A stretch of 8,220 bases of DNA from Ruminiclostridium sp. (GTDB lineage: Bacteria; Bacillota_A; Clostridia; Oscillospirales; Ruminococcaceae), in the NCBI GenBank assembly GCA_017550775.1, contig JAFZOA010000475.1:1-8220 (forward strand), written 5' to 3'. The position numbers and the translations under genes are program-made. This document shows positions 1 through 5,948 of this stretch, piece by piece. Each line of letters starts with the position of its first letter. Within the stretch, counting starts at the first letter, position 1. The notes beneath the pieces are model-generated. The model had not been told where the DNA came from, did no database searches, and saw only the letters and a list, made by a program, of their open reading frames with translations.

Positions 1-240
1 GGGAGTTTCGTCTGCGGGTGTTTCGTCTGCGGGAGTTTCGTCTGCGGGAGTCTCATCTGCCGGTGTCTCGTCTGCGGGAGTCTCATCAGCGGGAGTCTCG
101 TCAGCGGGTGTTTCGTCTGCGGGAGTTTCGTCTGCGGGAGTCTCGTCTGCGGGAGTCTCGTCAGCGGGAGTCTCATCTGCGGGTGTCTCATCTGCCGGAG
201 TCTCGTCTGCCGGTGTCTCGTCGTCAGGAGTCTCGTCTGT
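1..240 (-). repeat. 15-bp tandem repeat, 16 units, coding for (A/D/T)DETP
   Basis: Sixteen in-frame 15-bp units fill the left 240 bases and continue off the edge. Read on the minus strand they encode fourteen ADETP units preceded by one DDETP and one TDETP. Units differ almost only at synonymous sites (GAC/GAT, GAG/GAA, ACT/ACA, CCC/CCG, GCA/GCT). A higher-order copy is visible: bases 14-54 equal bases 104-144, a 41-bp exact match offset by six units. This pattern points to expansion by slippage or unequal recombination under selection to keep the peptide. Confidence 0.97.
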
Positions 241-1485
241 ATGTCTGCCAGAACCAAGATTTGGTGCATCTAAAGGAGCATCCGGAGGATTTGTAGTATC
301 ATCATCCGACGGAGTTTCATCTCCGGGCTCGGTCACTACCTCGTTGTTCTCTGTGGATGATACATAGTCAATGGGCGTATCCGCGTCAATTGTTACCTCA
401 GAGGTGTACTCGGTCTCATCGGAATCATCGTCCCCTTCGGGAACGGAAGGATCATCTTCGCCGGGGGTCTCATCCTCATCGGTAGTCTCTTCGTTCTCCT
501 CTTTATCTTCCTCGTCCTCAACGTCATCTGTGGGGGTTATAAGGTCTGTGACATCGGGGTTTTCGCCGTCAAATTTAGACGAACCGAACTCGATATTTCC
601 GGTAAATGAGTTTGCTATGAGCTGACCCTCGTAGTGCGCGCTTCCACCGCCATAGTTAGCTCCGGAGGAAACGTTCGACTCGGGCGCAAGCACACAACCG
701 ATACCGGCATCGATAACTACGTTGTTGCCGCCGGGGATATTGATAAGTACCTTCGAGTTTGCTTCCGTATTGCCGGATGTGAGCGGTGTGCCGGAGGCGT
801 AATAGCTTCCCCAGTTGAACACGAGATCGACCGCGTCGGCACCGGTGATGTTCACGATAACGGCGGAACCCTCCGGAACAACATAATCTATCGCGCAGTT
901 GTGACCCTCGTCACGACCCGCGGTCGCACCCTTGAGGGCGTTCCATTCGTCAACTGTGATATTGAAAACATTAACGCCTGTATTAGTGCCAACGAACTTG
1001 ATGCGTCCATAGTCATTGTATATCGAGCCGTCCTCTATCGTACCGCCTGAAAGCTGTGCAAGTGCGTTGCTCGTCTCCTTGAGGGAAGTAAACGCAGAGT
1101 CGAAGTCGATGCCGCCGTTTATGTAGTTGCCTATTATGGTACCGGTCACTGAACCGCCGACAGTAGCACTTGAGCAAGCCTGCGAGCAGCCCGCGCCTAC
1201 ATTGAAGTTGCCGCCGACCGCAAGATTTGCGTTGCCGTCGCCCGCATCAACGTTATTGAAACCGTTCTGCGTGTAGTTCTCCTTGATGAATACGTTGTAA
1301 TTCGCAGCTTCGCCGAGGAGGCTCTTGACCGATGTACCAAGATCCTGATCCTGATCCACACCTTCCTCTGTATTGCCCTCATAAGCAGAAGCCTTTACGT
1401 TACCGAATGCAGCTCCGGTAACAGCAGACGCGAATACAAGTGCAGCCATTGCCTTACTGAGCTTTCTTCTGCTGCTTATATCCAT
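1..1485 (-). CDS. Secreted choice-of-anchor A domain surface protein with D-E-T-P repeats (partial, C-terminus beyond window)
   Basis: Probably an exported adhesin-like surface protein; its ligand cannot be read from sequence. The frame is open from the ATG at 1485 to the left edge (495 codons). Residues 1-34 form a signal peptide: basic SRRK, a hydrophobic stretch, and an A-S-A cleavage site before Tyr35. Residues about 53-300 match the choice-of-anchor A (pAdhesive-type) pattern: an LGEAANYNVF opening, a GGNFNVG strand, a GGSVTG strand and a late EGQLIANSF motif. Residues about 305-410 are an acidic Asp/Glu/Thr/Pro linker. Residues 416-495 are 16 five-residue repeats, mostly A-D-E-T-P, likely a wall-spanning spacer. 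The start is supported by the signal peptide and an AAGGGGTGG ribosome site just upstream. It has its own promoter, and the pilT-end terminator separates it from the operon upstream. The anchoring end (sortase signal, membrane segment or dockerin) is not visible. Family assignment is by recalled motifs; Gly/Asn-rich beta-roll folds are the main alternative. Confidence 0.88.
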   Translation of the reverse strand, partial: MDISSRRKLSKAMAALVFASAVTGAAFGNVKASAYEGNTEEGVDQDQDLGTSVKSLLGEAANYNVFIKENYTQNGFNNVDAGDGNANLAVGGNFNVGAGCSQACSSATVGGSVTGTIIGNYINGGIDFDSAFTSLKETSNALAQLSGGTIEDGSIYNDYGRIKFVGTNTGVNVFNITVDEWNALKGATAGRDEGHNCAIDYVVPEGSAVIVNITGADAVDLVFNWGSYYASGTPLTSGNTEANSKVLINIPGGNNVVIDAGIGCVLAPESNVSSGANYGGGSAHYEGQLIANSFTGNIEFGSSKFDGENPDVTDLITPTDDVEDEEDKEENEETTDEDETPGEDDPSVPEGDDDSDETEYTSEVTIDADTPIDYVSSTENNEVVTEPGDETPSDDDTTNPPDAPLDAPNLGSGRHTDETPDDETPADETPADETPADETPADETPADETPADETPADETPADETPADETPADETPADETPADETPADETPADETP

Positions 1486-1525
1486 TTTTACCACCCCTTC
1501 TTTTTTGACACATATTATCCAAACC

Positions 1526-1549
1526 ATAAAACAATGAAAACGTTTTATT
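1526..1549. promoter_or_regulatory. CG-centred dyad, cre-like, in the leader of the surface protein gene
   Basis: ATAAAAC at 1526-1532 and GTTTTAT at 1542-1548 are perfect inverted arms 9 bp apart, and AAAACGTTTT at 1537-1546 is a 10-bp palindrome. Read from 1534, the plus strand fits the catabolite-responsive element pattern WTGNAANCGNWNNCAW except at the terminal C and A (14 of 16 positions). It lies between the predicted transcription start (about 1582) and the start codon at 1485, where a LacI/CcpA-type repressor would act as a roadblock. Alternatively it is only a weak leader hairpin. The symmetry is seen; the function is a guess. Confidence 0.35.
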
Positions 1550-1588
1550 TTGCTCTATTATCAGATTGTTTTCGTTTTCTGTATCTTT

Positions 1589-1617
1589 ACTATATAGTAT
1601 TTTATTCCAAAAGTCAA
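1589..1617 (-). promoter_or_regulatory. Sigma-A promoter for the choice-of-anchor A protein
   Basis: On the minus strand TTGACT (1617-1612) is followed after exactly 17 bp by TATAGT (1594-1589). Both hexamers are one base from consensus. Transcription should begin near 1582, giving a leader of about 97 nt before the ATG at 1485. No better-spaced pair was seen elsewhere in the gap. Confidence 0.75.
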
Positions 1618-1694
1618 GGCTTTTTTCACTCCGTTTTTGCTCGTATATTTACATTTTTTCTCACTTGCGGATTGTAACTCAATTGAAACCGTTG

Positions 1695-1711
1695 TTGGTG
1701 ATTATCACTAA
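1695..1711. promoter_or_regulatory. 17-bp imperfect dyad upstream of the surface-protein promoter
   Basis: The sequence TTGGTGATTATCACTAA is an inverted repeat with 8-bp arms, one mismatch and a single central base. It sits about 80 bp upstream of the -35 box at 1612-1617. The size and symmetry are those of a dimeric regulator site, and its GTGAT half-site matches the pentamer repeated over the promoter at 7337-7365. No regulator family is recognised, and chance is possible in AT-rich DNA. Confidence 0.3.
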
Positions 1712-1899
1712 TTTTTACCCTCGTTTTTTTGGCGCGCGATAATAATTATTCACTTACACGCACTAAATCGTTTTCAGTCTACAACGCAGAAGTGTTAAAG
1801 CATACCTGATACATCTGTTTACTTGTACCAATGTAACATCAACATATAGATATCTTCCCCAGCCTCCGTCTATGTTCTCTCTCCGGACTCCGCTGTGAC

Positions 1900-1943
1900 A
1901 GGAAAGAAAAAGCCTATTACAGCTTTCAACCGTAACAGGCTTT
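1900..1943 (-). terminator. Rho-independent terminator of the pilus-like operon
   Basis: On the minus strand the arms AAAGCCTGTTAC (1943-1932) and GTAATAGGCTTT (1920-1909) pair over 12 positions with one G-U pair and an 11-nt loop. They are followed by a T-rich tail, TTTTCTTTCC. The hairpin lies about 50 nt after the stop of the PilT gene at 1996 and has the right polarity to end that operon. Confidence 0.85.
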
Positions 1944-1995
1944 ATTATATTATAGTATAAACTGCTGTATCATTTTCCGGGAGCCTTACTCCTTA

Positions 1996-3051
1996 TCAGA
2001 GCTTGGTGCGCTTCTCCATGAGCTCCTGGTTGTACGCGTATTCGATCGCGGTATCGGCAGTGATGATGCCCTTGCGGAACATATTCACTATGCAGTTGTC
2101 CATTGTCTCCATGCCCTGCGAGGACTGTATCACCGCGTCGATCTGGTGTGTTTTCTCCTCACGGATCATGGTGCGTATCGCGCTGTTCATTGTCATGATC
2201 TCGAACGCCGGAACGAGCTTCCCGTCAACTGACGGCAGGAGCTGCTGCGAAACCACCGCTTTGAGCACCATGGAAAGCTGTATGCGTATTTGGTGCTGCT
2301 GGCTTGTCGGGAACACGTCGATGATACGGTCAATGGTATTCGCCGCGCCGAGTGTGTGGAGGGTGGAGAAAACGAGCTGACCGGTCTCGGCGGCTGTCAT
2401 AGCCACGTTGATAGTCTCATAATCGCGCATCTCGCCGAGCAGGATAACGTCGGGCGACTGGCGCAGAACCGCGCGCAGAGCGTCGAGGTAGCTGTTGGTG
2501 TCTATGTTGATCTCGCGCTGGCTGATGATGCACTTCTTATGCCTGTGCAGGAACTCTATCGGGTCTTCGATCGTGATGATGTGACCGCTGCGGGTGGCAT
2601 TGATGTAGTCTATCAGGCACGCGAGCGTAGTGGATTTTCCGTTGCCCGCAGCGCCGGTTATCAGCACGATGCCGTTCTTGCTGTTGGCAAGGTCGATGAC
2701 CTGCTGCGGTATGCCGATATCCTCTGCCTTCGGAAGCTCAAACGGAACAAATCTCAGCACAGCGGAAAAAGTTCCTCTCTGACGATATATATTCGCTCTG
2801 AAACGTCCCACGCCGGCGATGGAGAACGAGAAATCAAGCTCCTTGCGCACGTCGCGGGTAACGCTCGTATCTATGCCCGCCACGTCAAAGATCTGAAATA
2901 CGAGATCCTTGGTCATGTCCGGCTTCAGAAAACCGCCTTCCTTGCGGACGAGCTGTCCCGAGACCTTGTAGCCGAGCTCCGCGCCGGTGATGATGAATAT
3001 GTCCGAGGCATTCATTGATGCCGCTTCCTTGAGAATGTCTAAGATCTGCAT
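1996..3051 (-). CDS. pilT: PilT-family type IV pilus retraction ATPase
   Basis: Cytoplasmic hexameric ATPase that powers pilus retraction or, in reduced systems, may power the whole pseudopilus. The 351 residues match the usual PilT length. All core motifs are present: an N-terminal PAS-like domain (about 1-110), Walker A GAAGNGKST at 133-141, Asp box ITIEDPIEF at 159-167, Walker B VILLGEMRD at 202-210 with catalytic Glu207, and His box STLHT at 229-233. AIRTMIRE at 291-298 corresponds to the AIRNLIRE retraction motif of true PilT proteins and separates it from PilB/GspE. The ATG at 3051 was chosen because an AAAGGAA ribosome site precedes it and MQILDILKEA is a typical PilT opening; the frame continues upstream to 3093 but would then run into the preceding gene. 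It is the last gene of the operon, starting 19 nt after the preceding stop. Asn137 in the P-loop, usually Ser, is a mild oddity. Confidence 0.95.
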   Translation of the reverse strand: MQILDILKEAASMNASDIFIITGAELGYKVSGQLVRKEGGFLKPDMTKDLVFQIFDVAGIDTSVTRDVRKELDFSFSIAGVGRFRANIYRQRGTFSAVLRFVPFELPKAEDIGIPQQVIDLANSKNGIVLITGAAGNGKSTTLACLIDYINATRSGHIITIEDPIEFLHRHKKCIISQREINIDTNSYLDALRAVLRQSPDVILLGEMRDYETINVAMTAAETGQLVFSTLHTLGAANTIDRIIDVFPTSQQHQIRIQLSMVLKAVVSQQLLPSVDGKLVPAFEIMTMNSAIRTMIREEKTHQIDAVIQSSQGMETMDNCIVNMFRKGIITADTAIEYAYNQELMEKRTKL

Positions 3052-3070
3052 TGTTTTGTTTCCTTTCCGG

Positions 3071-3562
3071 TCAGAATGTTCCGTCCCATACATTTATATG
3101 TGTGTCGGCTGAACCGCCGGCCACCGTATCCCATTCGGTCACTTCATAACGCCTGTTACCGTGCTGCTCCGGTTCCGAGAAGACCGTCACAGCGCAGGAA
3201 AGCGACAGCTTCTCGCTCACCTTCTCCGACCACGACGCGGTATAGCCTTCCTGACATTTCGCTACCGTCACGCCCTCTATCTGCGCCGCATTTTCCTCGA
3301 AGGTCATGAACAATCCGCTTTCAGCAGCTTCAAACGCTGCCTCGTCGATGCTCATGAGCACCTTGTTTGCCCGGTTCTCCGCATCGTAGTACTCCGCAAT
3401 ATGCTCGAAGCTCCGCTCGTCCAGCACGGTCTTAGAACCCGCAACCGAGATCGAAAGCGCCGCGAGAACCGTAAGCGTGATAATAACGAAAACCATGATA
3501 ATGGACGCATATCCGGTGCCGAAGCTCCCTCCGAAAGAAAAGCCCTTTTTCTTATTCTTCAT
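3071..3562 (-). CDS. Small single-pass pilin-like protein (GspK/PilX-like hydrophobic N-terminus)
   Basis: A 163-residue protein. A short basic leader MKNKKKGFSFGGSFGTG precedes a long hydrophobic helix at about 18-42 (YASIIMVFVIITLTVLAALS), then an amphipathic continuation AEYYDAENRANKVL at 57-69 and a mixed exported domain with Cys103 and Cys123. Gly17-Tyr18 resembles a prepilin cleavage point without Glu at position 5, as in GspK-type minor pseudopilins; this is inference. The frame runs up to 3739, but the ATG at 3562 is preferred: AAGGGGTGG lies 6 nt before it, and the residues upstream lack pilin character and lie over the preceding gene. The start overlaps the preceding stop by 11 bp, which suggests translational coupling. 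No exact family is recognised. Confidence 0.85.
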   Translation of the reverse strand: MKNKKKGFSFGGSFGTGYASIIMVFVIITLTVLAALSISVAGSKTVLDERSFEHIAEYYDAENRANKVLMSIDEAAFEAAESGLFMTFEENAAQIEGVTVAKCQEGYTASWSEKVSEKLSLSCAVTVFSEPEQHGNRRYEVTEWDTVAGGSADTHINVWDGTF

Positions 3563-4028
3563 TCGCGTCCACCCCTTCAATATCGGGTATGTATGTCGAG
3601 CTTGTCTGCGAGTAAACTTCTCCGCCGCCGTCCGACAGCAGCACCACTCTCGCATCCATTTCGCAGTATGTCCCGCACTTACCCCTTGTGCGCTGCTCTG
3701 ACATCTCGATATACAGCCGTCCGTAGTTGTCACGCGCATCGGGAGTGAACAGAGGGCGCATCTCCTCGTCGAGACAGATCATGCACTTCCCGTCGCTCGT
3801 CACTTCCGCCCAGTTCGACCCGTAAAGTCTGTCGGCAGCCTTTACCATGTCACCCTCGACGGCGTAAAGCTCGGCAAGAGACTGAACGTCCATTATCGCG
3901 TGCTCGGTAAGCCTTGTTCTCTCCGCAAGCAGATCCGCCGACGAGAACAATTTAAGCACCACCGTACCCGAAATGCTCAGAAACACAAGAACGATTATAA
4001 GCTCTATGAAGAACAGGTTCACGGGCAA
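3552..4028 (-). CDS. Pseudopilin-like protein with Glu5-type hydrophobic helix; true start probably upstream at 4058
   Basis: At least 158 residues. NLFFIELIIVLVFLSISG (4-21, counting from the TTG at 4028) is a pilin-type N-terminal helix with Glu9 where type IV pilins carry Glu5, followed by an exported domain with two close cysteine pairs, Cys82/Cys85 and Cys118/Cys122. The interval given begins at the first conventional start codon, a TTG with only a weak AAAGAAAG upstream. A strong AAGGAGG at 4073-4067 lies instead 7-8 nt before an in-frame CTG at 4058-4056, two bases after the previous stop. Starting there adds LRALKKVTRK, a basic leader typical of prepilins. The residue before the helix is Asn or Leu rather than Gly, so standard prepilin peptidase processing is doubtful. 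It sits between two other pilin-like genes. The role as a subunit of the pseudopilus is inferred. Confidence 0.8.
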   Translation of the reverse strand: MPVNLFFIELIIVLVFLSISGTVVLKLFSSADLLAERTRLTEHAIMDVQSLAELYAVEGDMVKAADRLYGSNWAEVTSDGKCMICLDEEMRPLFTPDARDNYGRLYIEMSEQRTRGKCGTYCEMDARVVLLSDGGGEVYSQTSSTYIPDIEGVDANEE

Positions 4029-4060
4029 TTTTCTGGTGACTTTCTTTAAAGCTCGCAGAA

Positions 4061-4516
4061 CTATCCCTCCTTGCTTCTGCAGTGACCCGTACAGACATTT
4101 GTCCCCGAGATCGCTGTTATGATGTAAACTTCGTCTTCCTCGGTAATTTTAATCACAGTACCGGGGAATATGATATCTCCTCCGACATACTCACTGTAAG
4201 CTTCTGCGCGCGCGTTTCGCTCACCGAGATCACCATTGTCGGACATGATCACACACACCATATCTCCGCTATATACAGCAAGACCCGCGCCGTGGTTTTC
4301 GATCTCGACACGTTCGCCGCTTCTGATCTTATTGGTGACATACCTCACTGCGGCAGTCGTGCTGAACGATTGGTCAAAATTGTTTGATATGCGGGCGTAT
4401 GTACAGGTACCTACCGCTATCATAACGAGTGAGCAGGCGGCAAACAGCAGGAACAGTATCATGCTCCCGACAGCGCTCACCGAGTTGGCGAGCCTTCTTC
4501 CCATTAACGTTTTCAT
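4061..4516 (-). CDS. DUF4860-like single-pass pilin-like protein
   Basis: A 151-residue protein with an N-terminal basic stretch (MGRRLANS), one hydrophobic helix at about 17-37 (GSMILFLLFAACSLVMIAVGT) and a soluble domain rich in beta-prone segments such as GAGLAVYSGDMVCVIM and EDEVYIITAISG. The FLLFAACSLVMIAVG helix recalls DUF4860 proteins found beside Ruminococcus and Clostridium pilus genes; this is a recollection, not a search. Cys142 and Cys146 form a C-T-G-H-C pair near the end. The ATG at 4516 is the only reasonable start, with AAGGAG overlapping the upstream stop, although its 13-nt spacing is long. The next gene's ribosome site lies inside its last codons. Confidence 0.83.
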   Translation of the reverse strand: MKTLMGRRLANSVSAVGSMILFLLFAACSLVMIAVGTCTYARISNNFDQSFSTTAAVRYVTNKIRSGERVEIENHGAGLAVYSGDMVCVIMSDNGDLGERNARAEAYSEYVGGDIIFPGTVIKITEEDEVYIITAISGTNVCTGHCRSKEG

Positions 4517-4533
4517 CTTGCTTACGCGGCTCC

Positions 4534-4866
4534 TTATTCCGTCGGTTTGTCGTTGTCATAGACCATTATCGAAGGGCGGATATCCGCCGAGACGTACTTG
4601 TAATGTACAAGATAGCGGTTCTCGTCGTATTCAAGCCCATAATTTTCTTTAAGATAGTCAAGGCTCTCCGGATAAACGCCTTCTACCGAGTAGCACAGCA
4701 CCGCGCCGTTCACGACGGACTGTCTCACATTTCTGAGACGCTGGTCGTCCGTAGATACACGCGTCCGTTCAAGCCCGACCAGAAACCACACCATGACCGC
4801 GATGAACAGCACCGCGCCGGACAGTATGATGACCATTTTCAGATTATATATGATCTTCTCTTTCAT
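4534..4866 (-). CDS. Small membrane-anchored pilin-like protein of unknown family
   Basis: A 110-residue protein. MKEKIIYNLK precedes one hydrophobic segment at about 11-31 (MVIILSGAVLFIAVMVWFLVG), then a helical stretch and a short motif, GAVLCYSVEGVYPESLDYLKENYGL at about 54-78. The EG-YP-SLDYL part recalls major-pseudopilin-like proteins, in which an extended helix is followed by a YP-x-xLxYL segment. No Gly-Phe-Thr-Leu-x-Glu prepilin motif is present. GGAGG lies 6 nt before the ATG. It begins 24 nt after the pilC stop and is the first of four consecutive pilin-like genes. A pilus role is inferred from context; a plain membrane accessory protein is the alternative. Confidence 0.82.
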   Translation of the reverse strand: MKEKIIYNLKMVIILSGAVLFIAVMVWFLVGLERTRVSTDDQRLRNVRQSVVNGAVLCYSVEGVYPESLDYLKENYGLEYDENRYLVHYKYVSADIRPSIMVYDNDKPTE

Positions 4867-4890
4867 TGTCTCCCTCCGCAGTCAGCGTGC

Positions 4891-5934
4891 TCAGCCGAGC
4901 GAGGACATTATATCCATCATCGGGAGCATGACAGTCAGAAGTATAGCGCCTATCATGACCGCCATGATCGCAATAAGTACCGGCTCTATGAACGCCACGA
5001 TATTCTCGCTCGTGATATCGGCCTCGTTGCTGCACCGCTCGCTTATCTTCTTCCACGCGTCGTCGAACGCGCCGGACTTGTATGCCATTTTAAGCGACTT
5101 CGCATAGATCGGAGAGAGAAGCTTCGACTCGTTAAGAGCGTCCGCAAAGGGCTCGCCCTCAACTACCTTGTCGTGGCACTGGGTAAGTCTCTTTTCCATG
5201 ATCTTGTCGGTCAGGAGCAGCTTTGCGTTTTCAAGCGCGGTGGATGCCTCGATACCGCTCGCCACCATCATACTCATGGCGTTGGCAAATTTCGCCTGTG
5301 AGAAAATGTGGGCAGTCCTGCGCGTTGGCGCGAAGGAGGACAGGAACGATACAAGCCCGCGTCTGAATGACGGTATATGCGAAAACAGAGCAACGAGTCC
5401 CGCAACGACAAGTATGGTACACAGCACGATAAGTATGATATATCCCATGGCGTAGGCATACTGAACGGTATTGCCCACCGCTTCGCTCACGCCGCTGTTG
5501 AACTGCCCGAAGATATCGGAGAACATCGGTATGACCTGAACGATAAGCACTATCATCACAGCCGCCATCATTGCGATCAGAATGAACGGGTGCAGTATCG
5601 CGCTTCTGACCTGGCGCGCTCTCTCCGCCATCTGCTCGTAGTAGTCCGAAAGCCCCTTCAGCACATCGTCGAGCCGTCCGGAGAGCGTTCCTATCTTCAC
5701 CATGTTGATCGCATACTGCGGGAACGCGCCCGACAGATCCATAGCCTCATACAGCGGCTTTTCGTCGGTAACGCCCGCCGAGAGCTTTCTTGCAACATCG
5801 GCGGCATATCCTCCGCCCACATTCTCCGCGATCATCTCTGCTCCCTCGGAAAGCGGGATACCCGCACTTATGACGAGCGCGAGCTGTTCACAGAAATACG
5901 ATATCTCATCGTTGGAAAGCTTTTTATTTGCCAT
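4891..5934 (-). CDS. pilC: Type II secretion/type IV pilus inner-membrane platform protein, PilC/GspF family
   Basis: Polytopic membrane platform that couples the ATPase to pilin subunits. The 347 residues carry two T2SSF domains, about 10-136 and 210-338, and three hydrophobic spans at about 113-137, 161-184 and 316-340. Family landmarks are the opening FCEQLALVISAGIPLSEG (14-31), GxLSGRLDDVLKGLSDYYE (82-100), the second-domain repeat SQAKFANAMSMMVASGIEAS (212-231), and GEPFADAL at 260-267. It is slightly short compared with proteobacterial PilC (about 400), mainly at the N-terminus, where the ATPase-contacting region usually begins. AAAGGAG overlaps the upstream stop and lies 9 nt before the ATG, so it is translated with the transglutaminase gene 14 nt upstream. 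Confidence 0.95.
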   Translation of the reverse strand: MANKKLSNDEISYFCEQLALVISAGIPLSEGAEMIAENVGGGYAADVARKLSAGVTDEKPLYEAMDLSGAFPQYAINMVKIGTLSGRLDDVLKGLSDYYEQMAERARQVRSAILHPFILIAMMAAVMIVLIVQVIPMFSDIFGQFNSGVSEAVGNTVQYAYAMGYIILIVLCTILVVAGLVALFSHIPSFRRGLVSFLSSFAPTRRTAHIFSQAKFANAMSMMVASGIEASTALENAKLLLTDKIMEKRLTQCHDKVVEGEPFADALNESKLLSPIYAKSLKMAYKSGAFDDAWKKISERCSNEADITSENIVAFIEPVLIAIMAVMIGAILLTVMLPMMDIMSSLG

Positions 5935-5948
5935 ACCGCAATTCTCCT

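Larger units (their letters stand above)
1486..1995. other. 510-bp intergenic region without a gene
   Basis: This AT-rich stretch lies between two minus-strand transcription units. It holds the operon terminator at its right end, the surface-protein promoter at 1589-1617 and the two dyads listed separately. Between about 1712 and 1899 no coding pattern, tRNA-like fold or further promoter pair of good quality was recognised. Confidence 0.7.

Noticed and set aside
18..296. Plus-strand open frame rich in Arg, Glu and Ser over the repeat
   Set aside because: It is the antisense of the D-E-T-P repeat; its periodic composition follows from the 15-bp repeat, and it has no ribosome site.
371..625. 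Plus-strand Ser/Val-rich open frame
   Set aside because: Antisense of the acidic Asp/Glu linker codons of the minus-strand surface protein.
634..1050. Plus-strand 138-codon open frame
   Set aside because: Shadow of the choice-of-anchor A domain on the minus strand, which has family motifs, a signal peptide and a promoter; the plus frame has none.
1486..1995. CRISPR array, tRNA or insertion-sequence remnant in the long gap
   Set aside because: No regularly spaced repeats, cloverleaf or terminal inverted repeats with target duplications could be found; only the promoter, terminator and two dyads are supported.
2290..3018. Plus-strand 242-codon open frame opposite pilT
   Set aside because: Mirror of a fully motif-supported PilT gene; no ribosome site or recognisable domain.
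4429..5301. Plus-strand 290-codon open frame opposite the pilin-like genes and pilC
   Set aside because: Its His/Arg-rich composition and crossing of several minus-strand genes mark it as a shadow frame.
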